Positions 51,831 through 60,896 of a DNA stretch of 64,000 nt are shown piece by piece; the stretch's first letter is position 1, and the number at the start of each line of letters is the position of its first letter. The stretch is from Guptibacillus algicola (GTDB lineage: Bacteria; Bacillota; Bacilli; Bacillales; Guptibacillaceae): the NCBI RefSeq assembly GCF_020171805.1, contig NZ_JAIVAF010000006.1, forward strand, positions 124,001-188,000, written 5' to 3'. The position numbers and the translations under genes are program-made. A model generated the notes under the pieces. The model saw only the letters and a program-made list of their open reading frames with translations. It made no database searches and was not told where the DNA came from.

Positions 51831-53071
51831 TAGGACTTTCCTCCTTTATCATCAACAAGATAAGAGAGCAGCAATTCTTCAGCTTCTTTGATGACGGTAC
51901 TTGGTTCCTCAAGAGAAGCAAGAGCCTTCTTCGCACGTCGATGCTCATAGAGTGGAGCTACCTCACTCTCTACATCCTCCACCTTATAAGCATCTGAAAT
52001 GGAAAGTAAATCTTGCAAAAATCCATCCTGTGCTTTAAGTTCTTCTCTATTCCAGGATGGTCTCGATTGTAATGAGAGCTTATATGGCCAAACAAACCCA
52101 CTTAGTTCATCTTCTTTTCCAATTTGAAGCGCTTGTAATAAGTCATCTAGAACATCATCTTGAAGTAAGTGAATATGAAGCGAACTAATCCCTTTGAATT
52201 CAAATTCCACTAAGTGTCCACCAGAACTATACTTCTCATGGTTAAGGATGTCTTCACAAGTTCTGAGAAGATCTTGAATCGTCTCGACCTTCGAAATATC
52301 AATTGATTCTTTCTGCCAGATAACATCAGCCGTCGAATGGAAAGATGTCATTACTTCTGCTTCATTCATCAATACGAGATAACATCCTTTTTCCCCTGTT
52401 TCTTTTCTATGAGCACCTTGTATGTTTCCGGGATATACGATTGGAGGGTCTTCTGCTAATCGTTTTCGAATGTGGATATGGCCAAGCGCCCAATAATCAA
52501 AGTTCTTATTAACTAAATCACTGATAGTAAAAGGTGCATATGATGCATGATCTGTATTTCCTTCTACATTTCCATGAAGCATCCCAATTTGGAAACTCTC
52601 ATCGTCAGTCCGTTCATAATAGATAGACATATTCTCGATAACATGCCGCTCAGGATAGCTAAAGCCATGGATATCAGCAAGTTTTTGTTGGTCACGATAA
52701 AATGGAACAGACTCTACTTCCTGACCGAAAAAGTAGCTACTCTCTGGCCAATCGATCGAGATCCAATCTCCATCGAGTGCATCGTGGTTGCCATGCGAAA
52801 GAAAGCTACGTATCCCTGCTTTATCAAGTCGCTGTAATTCTCGATATAAAACCATTTGCGATTGTAAACTTCGGTAACTGCTATCAAATAAATCTCCTGC
52901 AAACAATACAAAGTCAACGCTTTCTTCGATAGCTAAATCGATTATTCTTCGAAACGAACGGTATGCACTGTCTTTAACAAAGTTATGTATATCCGGAGGC
53001 AAGCTTTGAGCCCCTGAAAAAGGTCGATCTAAGTGAAGATCCGCACAGTGCAGGAAGGATAATTTTTTCAT
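51830..53071 (-). CDS. yhaO: SbcD/Mre11-like metallophosphoesterase YhaO
   Basis: A 413-residue calcineurin-like phosphoesterase of the Mre11/SbcD type. The metal motifs are CADLHLDRP, LFAGDLFDSSYRSL, LSHGNHDALDG, MLHGNVEGN and DYWALGHIHIRK. The C-terminal part is the capping domain. With YhaN it probably forms a DNA end-processing or recombination complex at the membrane. B. subtilis yhaO/yhaN mutants are not well characterised. AAGGAGTG precedes ATG at 53071. First gene of yhaO-yhaN, possibly continuing to the Css-like pair, since the gap to it is only 16 bases. Confidence 0.9.
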   Translation of the reverse strand: MKKLSFLHCADLHLDRPFSGAQSLPPDIHNFVKDSAYRSFRRIIDLAIEESVDFVLFAGDLFDSSYRSLQSQMVLYRELQRLDKAGIRSFLSHGNHDALDGDWISIDWPESSYFFGQEVESVPFYRDQQKLADIHGFSYPERHVIENMSIYYERTDDESFQIGMLHGNVEGNTDHASYAPFTISDLVNKNFDYWALGHIHIRKRLAEDPPIVYPGNIQGAHRKETGEKGCYLVLMNEAEVMTSFHSTADVIWQKESIDISKVETIQDLLRTCEDILNHEKYSSGGHLVEFEFKGISSLHIHLLQDDVLDDLLQALQIGKEDELSGFVWPYKLSLQSRPSWNREELKAQDGFLQDLLSISDAYKVEDVESEVAPLYEHRRAKKALASLEEPSTVIKEAEELLLSYLVDDKGGKS

Positions 53072-53160
53072 CTTTCAACACTCCTTCTTTTGCTATCTAC
53101 CATTAATTTTACCACAACGGATAGAGCGCACGTTCGCATTATTATTTTCAACATAAAAAA

Positions 53161-53184
53161 CCCGTTCAAGACCACTTGAACGGG
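53161..53184 (-). terminator. Terminator after yhaP
   Basis: Perfect 10-bp arms CCCGTTCAAG and CTTGAACGGG with TTTTTTATG on the minus strand. Confidence 0.85.
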
Positions 53185-53190
53185 GTAAGC

Positions 53191-54444
53191 TTATTTATCT
53201 TTACTAGAAAGTTTAAGCGCTTTTCCAATATCTTTTATAGAAGAAGATTTCCCGTACATCAGTACCCCGCCTCGATAAACTTTTGCACCTAGGACAGCAA
53301 AGAATACAGTTGTTCCAATTAACAGAACAAGACTTAGAGCAATCTCCCAAAACGGGACAGAAAGCATGCCGATTCGTAGGAACATGACAACTGGCGTAAA
53401 GAATGGCACGTAAGATGTAACGGTTATGATCGTTGCAGATGGCGTAGATAGTCCAAACATCGCAATGAAAAACGCAATGATAATCAAGAACTGTACAGGT
53501 AGAATGACTTGTTGAACTTCTTCCGCCCTACTCACTAGAGAACCAACCATAGCAAGAATCGTTGCATAGAGGAGATATCCTAATACGAAAAACATTACTG
53601 CGTAAATAATAAGGGACGGTGACAAGTTACTAAAGTCTAGGAATGACAGAAATCCACTTGCCGCTGAATCATCATCCTTAAACTGAAGAAATACATACCC
53701 ACACAAGAAAATAACGGCATACTGTGTTAGTCCCAACAAGGCTACCCCTAATATTTTTCCAAACATTTGTTTAACAGGTGAAACACTCGAGATTAGAATT
53801 TCCATTACTCGAGAGGATTTCTCGGCTGCCACTTCGACTGCAACCATGTTTCCATAAAAGATAACTGAGAAATAGATGACGAACAACAGAACATAAACAA
53901 ATACCCGTGCCTGATCAAGCTCATCTTCCGTTTTCGCTCCTTTTTCAAGGGCGACCTTTTCAAATTTAACAGGTTGATCAATCTTAAGAAGTTGTTCTTG
54001 CGTGACCCCTGCTTCTTCAGCTGCTATCGAGCTTTTTATTTGCTGAAGTGCTGATTGTAGCACTTGAGGTGTCTTTTGTTCAGCAACGGTTTCAGCTTTA
54101 AATATCCCTTGAGGCTCTTTTTCAGGTGTACTCTCTAAAATAAGATAACTATCGATTTCTCCTTCGTCTATATCTTTTTGAGCTTCTTCCTCACTTCCCT
54201 CGTAAGGCGTGATCTCGATATCTGACTCCATCAGATCGAGCTGTTGTTCAAGTAGAGAATAATAAGAATCTGACCCAATAACTCCTACACGATCAACTTC
54301 ATCATTATCAAACGAGTCAATGATACTTGGGAGATTTGTAATTAAGAAAATAAATAGTATAGTAATCAGCGTTGTGATGAGAAATGGCTTGGACTTCAGT
54401 CTATTGAAATAAGTTTGAAAAAGGACAATAAACAGCTTATTCAT
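53191..54444 (-). CDS. yhaP: ABC-2 type permease YhaP (NatB-like)
   Basis: A 417-residue exporter permease: one N-terminal membrane segment, an extracellular region of about 150 residues, then five to six segments in the C-terminal half (VFVYVLLFVIYFSVIFYGNMVAVEVAAEKSSRVMEILISSVSPVKQMFGKILGVALLG). This is the ABC2_membrane_3/NatB pattern. It may export sodium or a drug. The substrate is not known. GTG at 54453 is inside the AGGTAGGTG ribosome site, so ATG at 54444 is chosen, overlapping yhaQ by 8 bases. Confidence 0.86.
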   Translation of the reverse strand: MNKLFIVLFQTYFNRLKSKPFLITTLITILFIFLITNLPSIIDSFDNDEVDRVGVIGSDSYYSLLEQQLDLMESDIEITPYEGSEEEAQKDIDEGEIDSYLILESTPEKEPQGIFKAETVAEQKTPQVLQSALQQIKSSIAAEEAGVTQEQLLKIDQPVKFEKVALEKGAKTEDELDQARVFVYVLLFVIYFSVIFYGNMVAVEVAAEKSSRVMEILISSVSPVKQMFGKILGVALLGLTQYAVIFLCGYVFLQFKDDDSAASGFLSFLDFSNLSPSLIIYAVMFFVLGYLLYATILAMVGSLVSRAEEVQQVILPVQFLIIIAFFIAMFGLSTPSATIITVTSYVPFFTPVVMFLRIGMLSVPFWEIALSLVLLIGTTVFFAVLGAKVYRGGVLMYGKSSSIKDIGKALKLSSKDK

Positions 54445-55336
54445 AAGAAGCACCTACCTTCTCAATAAATATGTCATTAAGAGATGGCTCTTCCAATGCA
54501 AAATGTCTAACAAATCCTTTGTTTAACAGTTCACTCAATACCTCTTGTGAAACTGCTTCATTTTCAATCTGTATGATCGAATGATTTACGCCGCTCTTTA
54601 TCCTAACTACCCCCGGTATATTTTTAACAAAGCCAAGATCAAAATCAACATTCACAATAAGGTTCTTCTTCCCATACGACTGCTTGATTTCTTTTAAGTT
54701 CCCATTAACAACCGGCTTACCCCTATGTAAAATACACAAATGCTCACAAAGCTCTTCAACATGCTCCATTCTATGACTTGAAAACAGAATTGTTGTCCCT
54801 TTCTCCTTCAGATCCAGAACCGCGTCTTTCAGAAGCTCTACATTTACTGGATCTAGACCACTAAAGGGTTCATCCAAAATAAGCAGCTCTGGCTTATGGA
54901 TAACCGCAGCAATAAACTGGATCTTTTGCTGATTACCTTTTGATAGGTCTTCTACTTTTTTGTCAGCATTCTCCGGAACTCCAAAGCGTTCAAGCCACTT
55001 CCTAGTCTCGACCTCGATCACTTCTTTCTTCATTCCTCTTAGCTTACCAAGGTAGATTAACTGCTCTTTAACCTTCATCTTAGGATAAAGCCCTCTCTCC
55101 TCTGGTAAATAACCGATCAGATGACTTTTATTATAAGAGATATCATTGCCCTTCCAAGTGATCGTCCCATCAGTCTGATCGATCAAACGAAGCAGCATAC
55201 GAAACGTTGTTGTTTTACCAGCACCGTTTCCACCAAGCAAACCGAACACTTCGTTTTCTGGAATCGACAAATTCAAATGATCCACAGCCGTAAACGCCCC
55301 AAACCTTTTCGTCACATTATCTAATCGAAGCATCAT
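54437..55336 (-). CDS. yhaQ: ABC transporter ATP-binding protein YhaQ (NatA-like)
   Basis: A 299-residue exporter ATPase. Walker A is GGNGAGKTTTFRMLL, the signature LSKGNQQKIQFIAAVIHKP, Walker B LLILDEPFSGLDP and the switch SSHRMEHVEELC. A C-terminal extension of about 85 residues ends in the common exporter motif EEPSLNDIFIEKVG. It pairs with yhaP as a two-gene operon, as in B. subtilis. AAAGGGGGAG precedes two adjacent ATGs (55336, 55333). Confidence 0.9.
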   Translation of the reverse strand: MMLRLDNVTKRFGAFTAVDHLNLSIPENEVFGLLGGNGAGKTTTFRMLLRLIDQTDGTITWKGNDISYNKSHLIGYLPEERGLYPKMKVKEQLIYLGKLRGMKKEVIEVETRKWLERFGVPENADKKVEDLSKGNQQKIQFIAAVIHKPELLILDEPFSGLDPVNVELLKDAVLDLKEKGTTILFSSHRMEHVEELCEHLCILHRGKPVVNGNLKEIKQSYGKKNLIVNVDFDLGFVKNIPGVVRIKSGVNHSIIQIENEAVSQEVLSELLNKGFVRHFALEEPSLNDIFIEKVGASYE

Positions 55337-55422
55337 TCTCCCCCTTTATCTCTCAATCTATTAACTCACTCCTATTACTATAACGTTTTGACCCATTAAA
55401 AGATTCGTTTTTTCTGAAAAAA

Positions 55423-55451
55423 GTGACAACAAACAATTGAATAGGTAGAAT
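55423..55451 (+). promoter_or_regulatory. Sigma-A promoter of yhzD
   Basis: GTGACA (55423-55428), 17-base spacer, TAGAAT (55446-55451), 25 bases before the start codon. Confidence 0.55.
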
Positions 55452-55475
55452 AATAACTAGTAGGAGGGACAAACC

Positions 55476-55661
55476 ATGGAAAAATACATTATCACAGCAT
55501 TCGAAAAAGACGGAACAACCATCCTAGACGACAGCTTCGAAGCCCAAAACGACAAAGACGCAAAAAAAATTGGCCAAGAAATGCTAAACGAAAAAGGCTT
55601 CCAATCCAAACCAGCAAGAGTGGTTTCATCTACAGGTAAATTGATTGTATTGCAAAGATGA
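55476..55661 (+). CDS. yhzD: YhzD family small protein
   Basis: A 61-residue protein (KYIITAFEKDGTTILDDSFEAQNDKDAKKIGQEMLNEKGFQSKPARVVSSTGKLIVLQR) resembling the YhzD family of Bacillaceae: a compact alpha/beta unit without known activity. AGGAGGG precedes ATG at 55476. Its TGA stop forms the first bases of the tandem repeat array that follows, so the array abuts or has invaded the gene end. Confidence 0.72.
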   Translation: MEKYIITAFEKDGTTILDDSFEAQNDKDAKKIGQEMLNEKGFQSKPARVVSSTGKLIVLQR

Positions 55662-56046
55662 AAAGTGAAGGCGAGCGTTTAGAAACGGAGATATTGGAGC
55701 TCTTGAAATAGAACACGTTTTTTGTGTTCTGTTGAAAGAGTGAAATATCGTAGTTTCTGCGAGCCACAACTGGACAACGAAAAGCGGAAGTAGCCGTTTA
55801 GGTCCGACAAGCGCTGGAACCTCTTCGAATGAACACGCTCTTTGTGTTCAATCGTAGAGGTGAAGCGATCGAGGACCTGGCTACTGCAGCTGGACAATGA
55901 AAAGTGAAGGCGAGCGTTTAGAAACGGAGATATTGGAGCTCTTGAAATAGAACACGTTCTTTGTGTTCTGTTGAAAGAGTGAAATATCTCCGTTTCTGCG
56001 AGCTGTAACTGGACAATGAAAAGTGAAGGCGAGGCCTAGAACCGGC
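55659..56046. repeat. Tandem array of about 120-bp structured repeats, three units and a partial fourth
   Basis: Units begin at 55659, 55778, 55898 and 56017 (period 119-120). Each has the frame TGAAAAG(C/T)G..., a central hairpin GAACAC...GTGTTC and the end CTGGACAA. Units 1 and 3 are nearly identical. Unit 2 differs in most stem bases yet still pairs: AGTAGCC/GGCTACT, AGGTCC/GGACCT, ACCTCT/AGAGGT. In unit 3 the corresponding stem is GAAACGGAGATATT against its exact complement. Unit 4 stops after about 30 bases. The compensatory differences show selection or origin as a folded RNA or DNA. Short open frames inside are repeat artefacts. Confidence 0.88.
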
Positions 56047-56069
56047 GCTCCATCGTCTAAACACAAACA

Positions 56070-56106
56070 AAACCGCCATTCCCTTAACGGGACTGGCGGT
56101 TTTTTT
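56070..56106. terminator. Bidirectional terminator before dhaS
   Basis: Arms CCGCCATTCCC and GGGACTGGCGG (two internal mismatches) with T7 on plus and TTTTG on minus. It ends the repeat-side transcript and dhaS. Confidence 0.8.
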
Positions 56107-56117
56107 CATACCTACAC

Positions 56118-57599
56118 TTATTTAAGGTTAATCCAAACACTCTTAACTTCAGTATAGTTATTCAATGCATAGGATCCCATTTCTCTACCTATACCAGATT
56201 GCTTGTATCCTCCGAAAGGAGAAGCAGCATCGAACGCATTGTAGCAGTTAACCCAAACTGTTCCAGCTTTAAGGCGATTTGCTACATAGTGAGCGGACTT
56301 CAAGTTCTCAGTCCATAGTCCAGCTGCAAGGCCGTAGTTAGAGTCGTTAGCACGATCAACAACTTCATCTAGGTCCTCAAATGGCATCGCTGCTACTACT
56401 GGTCCAAAGATTTCTTCTTTCGCGATCGTCATTTTATCATCAACATCTGAGAAGATCGTTGGCTGAACATAATATCCGTTCTCATAAGGAACTTGTCCAC
56501 CAGTAAGAAGCTCTGCTCCTTCATCTTGTCCTTTTGAAATGTACTCAAGAACTTTTTTATGCTGTTCATCTGAAACAAGTGGTCCCATCTCTGTAGACGG
56601 ATCAAGACCTGAACCTTGCTTAATCTTTTGACTGTGACTCACGAGGTCAGCCATCACATTATCATAAGCTTTCTTCTGAATATAGAGTCTGGAACCTGCA
56701 CAGCAAACCTGACCTTGGTTGAACATAATCCCACTTAGAGCACCAGGAATCGCTTTTGTCATGTCTGCGTCTGGAAGGATGATATTTGGAGACTTACCAC
56801 CGAGCTCAAGCGTAACTCTCTTAAGATCGTTAGAAGCCTGATTCATAATGTACTTACCTACTTCAGTTGAACCAGTAAATGCAATCTTATCAACTTCAGG
56901 GTGTTTTACAAGAGCGTCCCCTGCTGTTTCACCATAACCAGGAACGATATTGACAACACCTTCTGGGAACCCTGCTTCTTCCATCAATTCTGCTAAATAA
57001 AGAACAGAAAGTGGCGTTTGTTCTGCAGGCTTAAGAACTACTGTACAGCCTGTCGCTAGAGCAGCACCAAGCTTCCAAGCAGCCATTAGTAGCGGGAAGT
57101 TCCAAGGGATAATCTGCCCTACAACTCCAAGCGCCTCATGACGCGTATAGTTAAAGAAAGGACCGTTTACTGGAATCGTTTGACCCATAATTTTAGTAGC
57201 CCAGCCAGCGTAGTAACGGAAATGCTCGATTGCAAGTGGAACATCGGCGTTTTTCGTTTCGCGGATTGGTTTACCATTATCAAGCGTATCGATCATCGCT
57301 AATTCTTCTTTGTTTTCTTCCATTAAATCAGCAAGCTTGTAAATGATTCTACTTCTCTTTGAAGCCGACATCTTAGACCATGGTCCGCTATCAAATGCTT
57401 TTCTAGCCGCCATAACCGCTTCATCGATATCTTCTTTTACTCCTTCACTTACTGTTGCTAGTACTTCACCTGTTGAGGGATTGAGCGTGTCAAAAGTTCT
57501 TCCAGATAGAGAATCCTTAAACTGACCATTGATATAAAGTTGTTTCTTACCTTTCAAGAATTCAGCTACCTTAGGATTCATGTCGAGAATTTTTTCCAT
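56118..57599 (-). CDS. dhaS: Aldehyde dehydrogenase DhaS
   Basis: A 493-residue NAD(P)-dependent aldehyde dehydrogenase of the ALDH1/2 class. The nucleotide site is VVGQIIPWNFPLLMAAWKLG and FTGSTEVGK, the general base glutamate is in VTLELGGKSPNIILPDAD and the catalytic Cys is in FNQGQVCCAGSRLYIQ. Length and sequence fit B. subtilis DhaS, a broad-range dehydrogenase. Phenylacetaldehyde could be a substrate given the paa genes 54 kb away, but nothing in the sequence shows this. AGGAGGG-type site (GGAGGG) precedes ATG at 57599. Single-gene unit. Confidence 0.9.
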   Translation of the reverse strand: MEKILDMNPKVAEFLKGKKQLYINGQFKDSLSGRTFDTLNPSTGEVLATVSEGVKEDIDEAVMAARKAFDSGPWSKMSASKRSRIIYKLADLMEENKEELAMIDTLDNGKPIRETKNADVPLAIEHFRYYAGWATKIMGQTIPVNGPFFNYTRHEALGVVGQIIPWNFPLLMAAWKLGAALATGCTVVLKPAEQTPLSVLYLAELMEEAGFPEGVVNIVPGYGETAGDALVKHPEVDKIAFTGSTEVGKYIMNQASNDLKRVTLELGGKSPNIILPDADMTKAIPGALSGIMFNQGQVCCAGSRLYIQKKAYDNVMADLVSHSQKIKQGSGLDPSTEMGPLVSDEQHKKVLEYISKGQDEGAELLTGGQVPYENGYYVQPTIFSDVDDKMTIAKEEIFGPVVAAMPFEDLDEVVDRANDSNYGLAAGLWTENLKSAHYVANRLKAGTVWVNCYNAFDAASPFGGYKQSGIGREMGSYALNNYTEVKSVWINLK

Positions 57600-57704
57600 T
57601 AATAACCCTCCATAATTTCAAAATTATCAAACATATACTAATTAGATATTTTCCTCTGAAAGCCTTTTCATTTCTAGAAAATGTGTCAAAAGTCTCATAA
57701 AAAA

Positions 57705-57739
57705 AGCGCTTATCTCCTCGAATATAAGGAGATAGCGCT
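57705..57739 (-). terminator. Terminator after yhaX
   Basis: Arms AGCGCTTATCTCC and GGAGATAGCGCT (one bulge) followed on the minus strand by TTTTTTTATG. Confidence 0.82.
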
Positions 57740-57766
57740 AGTTTTTGACAGTAGGTGTTGAAGAAG

Positions 57767-58618
57767 CTACCTTTTTAGCTGAAGGCGCATTTGTTTTCTA
57801 AACACTTCTTTTACCATATACGACACACCTTGCTGATCATTTGATCGTGTCACCCAATCAGCTAGTCTTCTTATTTCATTTGGGGCATTTCCCATCGCAA
57901 CACCGAGTCCAGCCTGATAGATCATCTCCCCATCGCAATGTGCATCACCTATGACTACCATACTATCAACAGAAATACCGAGATGATCACCAAGAATCTT
58001 TAGGCTCTTTGCTTTGGACACAGATTTAGGAATGATACCAAAATTACATTTTGTTGAACGAACGATCGTTATATTAGGGATGAGGTCTTCAAGAATTCTC
58101 CTTGCTTCTTCACGTTCTTCATCATTAAAGAAATGAGCATCGATCTTGGGTGGTGATAACTCTTTCTTCTCTAAATACTCACTCAACGTTTCAACGAAAT
58201 TCACAGGATAGAAAAGCGGATCTCCGATGCCAAGGGTCATTTTCGCTGACAGATAATGATTCTGGTTCACTCGATTTCCAACAGCAAGCCTTTCATGGAT
58301 AATGCGAATATGGCAATCAAACTTCTCGAGTATATGGATAATGTCGCGTACATCATCTTTACTAATTCTTTGTTGATAGATGGGCTCTTGTACGTTCTGA
58401 GCAATAAATGACCCGCTATGTGTAACGAGAATAGAATCATCTAACTTAACTGACTTTGCGATTTTCTTCGCAGAAGCGAAATTTCGACTAGTAATTAATG
58501 TGACATACACACCTTTTTCTTTCACATACTCGATGGCTTCCTTCGTCTCTTTATCGATTTTATGGTTAGACCGTAACAACGTACCATCAATATCTAAAGC
58601 TAAAAGTTTATATACCAT
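57767..58618 (-). CDS. yhaX: Cof-type HAD phosphatase YhaX
   Basis: A 283-residue HAD hydrolase of the Cof/IIB type. Motif I LLALDIDGTLLRSNHKI (Asp nucleophile and acid), motif II VTLITSRNF and motif III with Lys in PKSVSKAKSLKILGDHLG are intact. Motif IV reads VIGDAHCDGEMIYQAG, with Cys where the family usually has Asn, while the metal aspartates are kept. Such enzymes dephosphorylate sugar phosphates or flavin precursors. The substrate is not known. AAGGGGGG precedes ATG at 58618. yhaX is near yheA in B. subtilis. Confidence 0.82.
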   Translation of the reverse strand: MVYKLLALDIDGTLLRSNHKIDKETKEAIEYVKEKGVYVTLITSRNFASAKKIAKSVKLDDSILVTHSGSFIAQNVQEPIYQQRISKDDVRDIIHILEKFDCHIRIIHERLAVGNRVNQNHYLSAKMTLGIGDPLFYPVNFVETLSEYLEKKELSPPKIDAHFFNDEEREEARRILEDLIPNITIVRSTKCNFGIIPKSVSKAKSLKILGDHLGISVDSMVVIGDAHCDGEMIYQAGLGVAMGNAPNEIRRLADWVTRSNDQQGVSYMVKEVFRKQMRLQLKR

Positions 58619-58818
58619 GTCGTCCCCCCTTATCTCCTGAAAGTCGTCCCTCTATCATCTATTTTTATGAGAGATGGACTTTGTCCTATCACTTAATTTT
58701 CTATTGGTAAAACTTATGTGAAAAAAGCGTTTAAGTTTATATAAGGGTGGGAACTTCTATTATAAATCCACTTATATTACAAAAATATTACAACATAAAT
58801 TTGAAAGGGGTAATAACC

Positions 58819-59040
58819 ATGACAGAAGGTAAAGAGAGAATTAGATTTGATTGCGTAGGGACGATAACTCAGCCACACATATACAAATGTACGACGTGTG
58901 ATCATGAATTTAGAGGGAAAATTCAAATTGAGAAAAGTAAACACGAGCTTCAATGCCCAGAGTGTGAACTAGAAGAACAAATCATCACTCAACCAACACA
59001 ATTTGAGGTTGTAGGTGTAATAGAAAACGTAGCTTCATAG
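58819..59040 (+). CDS. Small zinc-ribbon protein, 73 residues
   Basis: Two CxxC pairs (YKCTTCDHEF and LQCPECELEEQ) 24 residues apart form a probable zinc ribbon in the middle of a 73-residue acidic protein. The ends (RFDCVGTITQPH and QFEVVGVIENVAS) are beta-strand-like. The frame can extend 24 codons upstream, but AAAGGGG with a 7-base gap favours ATG at 58819. No family recognised. Nucleic-acid binding or a structural role are possible. Single-gene unit ending about 95 bases before the next terminator. Confidence 0.68.
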   Translation: MTEGKERIRFDCVGTITQPHIYKCTTCDHEFRGKIQIEKSKHELQCPECELEEQIITQPTQFEVVGVIENVAS

Positions 59041-59134
59041 ACCGTCTTATCATGATAGTTTGCTCATTTCATTTAGAGTGACATATACAAAAGATATTCA
59101 CTCAAATAAGCAAGCTATTATGGAGCATAAAAAA

Positions 59135-59164
59135 AGAACTCTCGCAAGTAATTGCGAGAGTTCT
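59135..59164. terminator. Bidirectional terminator before yheA
   Basis: 13-bp arms AGAACTCTCGCAA and TTGCGAGAGTTCT with a 4-base loop, T-tracts on both strands. Confidence 0.9.
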
Positions 59165-59172
59165 TTTTTTAT

Positions 59173-59544
59173 TTATTGTTCAACGTTTTCTTCGTCAGCT
59201 TTACCGTAAAGATCTTCAAGCGGCTTTGTAACGATTTTGTTGATGTCTTGAATTACTTGGCTCATGCGCTGTTCTTGTTGCATGAGTTGAGAAATTACTT
59301 CGTGCTGCTGAACAAGTTCTACTTGTTGCTGAGCAGTTTGCGCTTCCTCTTCAGTAATTTGCTGACCAGTCATTTGCTTCTGTTGAAGCTCCATCTGCAT
59401 GTTACGGAAGTTATCGAACAACTTCTTCGCAACTTCATCTTGGTTTACCTGATCGTAAAGTTCCTTAAGCTTTGTGTAGTCCTCATGCTCGCGCATAGCA
59501 CCTTCTAGCTCATAAGCTACATCGTAAAGATTTTTTTCAGCCAT
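59173..59544 (-). CDS. yheA: YlbF/YmcA family protein YheA
   Basis: A 123-residue, almost wholly helical protein of the Com_YlbF family (YDVAYELEGAMREHEDYTKLKELYDQVNQDEVAKKLFDNFRNMQMELQQKQMTGQQITEEEAQTAQQQVELV). YlbF and YmcA form a complex that alters RNA processing and development in B. subtilis. YheA is a paralogue without a defined role. AAGGAGG precedes ATG at 59544. It follows yheB, 81 bases away, on the same strand. Confidence 0.9.
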   Translation of the reverse strand: MAEKNLYDVAYELEGAMREHEDYTKLKELYDQVNQDEVAKKLFDNFRNMQMELQQKQMTGQQITEEEAQTAQQQVELVQQHEVISQLMQQEQRMSQVIQDINKIVTKPLEDLYGKADEENVEQ

Positions 59545-59625
59545 GATATATACCTCCTTAGTTTAAAAGGATTATTTTCGCTCTCATAACCCCGTACCTA
59601 CCCACTATAACAAAGACAGAACAAA

Positions 59626-60774
59626 TCATCCAATAATCGTGATAATGATTCCTTGAACAACCCCGATTAATCCTCCAAGAACTGCTCCAAGATATGTGAT
59701 CATTTTGAACTCTCTTCTTGATATGGAGAGAACCATATCTTCTATACGTCCCACTGAGAAGCCTTCGACCTGACTTTTTACGATTTCAGCCAGCTGTAGC
59801 TGCTTCATCAATGGCTGTAGTTGGTTACTCAAATAATTACCAGCCGCATCAACGATTCTAGGAACGAAATCTTCAACGATTCGATCCTTGAATGGTTCGA
59901 TTGCTTTCGTCAGAGGAAGTCCCATGATGTGATCGATAGGTAGTTCATTTACAATTGCTTCAGAAAGGTCATTTACGATTACGTCAACATCTACTTTGTC
60001 CTCAAACGTATGCAATTTACTTTCTTTAATCGTATGCCATTCTTTTTCAAGCATCGTTGTGATGACACCTTGAATGTCTTTTTGCTTCAATAGCCTTAGG
60101 AGTTCTGGCTGAACTTTATCAACAATCCTTGTGTTCGTGAAGAACATATTGATCATGCTACCCAATGTCCCTCGTTCTGCAAGGTAAAGGTCAATCATAA
60201 CGGATAGCTTTTCCTTTCCTTCCGGTGAAGCAATATAATCACTTACTTTACTCAAGATTAGGTCAGAAAATGGTTCGATTCCATTCTCTACTTTTAATAC
60301 CAGCCTCTCGGGTAGTACCTCGCCAACATCCTTGCTCTTCAATTCATCAATCTTTGCTTCAAGCTTTTTACTAATATAAAATTTTGCTTTCTCTTTAGTC
60401 TCGTTAGATGGAGACTCCATGTGAAGACCATTTTTGATGAGATCTTCGATTGTATCTTCCTTCTCAAGATACTTCATAACTTCTTTTTGGGCATATTCAA
60501 CCATGGTTAGTTTAAAAACAGGATCGTGCATTTTTTTCTGAATGCCTTCAGGAGTTAATAAATGGTCAACTACCATCTTACCGAGCTGAACAGCTAACTC
60601 ATCACGGCGTTTTGGGATGAGCCCTGGTGTAAATGGCAACTTCCATTTTCCAATATACAGAGCTTTATATGGCCGGAATAACATTTTGATAGCTAATGAA
60701 TTCGTAAATCCACCTATGATCGCTCCGATAACGACCATAAACAGAATCGTAATAATAATGGACGACATAAACAT
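59626..60774 (-). CDS. yheB: DUF445 family membrane protein YheB
   Basis: A 382-residue protein with hydrophobic segments only at the two ends ([28 protein letters not shown] and [25 protein letters not shown]) and a long helical middle, the typical DUF445 layout. [41 protein letters not shown] is the conserved core. Function unknown. First of a likely yheB-yheA unit, divergent from the YheC/YheD-type genes as in B. subtilis. Two start ATGs (60774, 60768) are possible. Confidence 0.9.
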   Translation of the reverse strand: MFMSSIIITILFMVVIGAIIGGFTNSLAIKMLFRPYKALYIGKWKLPFTPGLIPKRRDELAVQLGKMVVDHLLTPEGIQKKMHDPVFKLTMVEYAQKEVMKYLEKEDTIEDLIKNGLHMESPSNETKEKAKFYISKKLEAKIDELKSKDVGEVLPERLVLKVENGIEPFSDLILSKVSDYIASPEGKEKLSVMIDLYLAERGTLGSMINMFFTNTRIVDKVQPELLRLLKQKDIQGVITTMLEKEWHTIKESKLHTFEDKVDVDVIVNDLSEAIVNELPIDHIMGLPLTKAIEPFKDRIVEDFVPRIVDAAGNYLSNQLQPLMKQLQLAEIVKSQVEGFSVGRIEDMVLSISRREFKMITYLGAVLGGLIGVVQGIIITIIG

Positions 60775-60896
60775 TCAACCTTTCTATCTCACGCTTTCAC
60801 AAAGAAAACTCCATCTTCATAGTATACGTTATCCGCAATTGCCTATCCAGTTTAAGGAAGGCAATGGACCGAAAAAATATTGAACGAGGGTTTTCA

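Noticed and set aside
55679-56109. Overlapping short open frames with similar translations on the minus strand
   Set aside because: They lie wholly inside the tandem repeat array and owe their similarity to the repeat units. None has a ribosome site.
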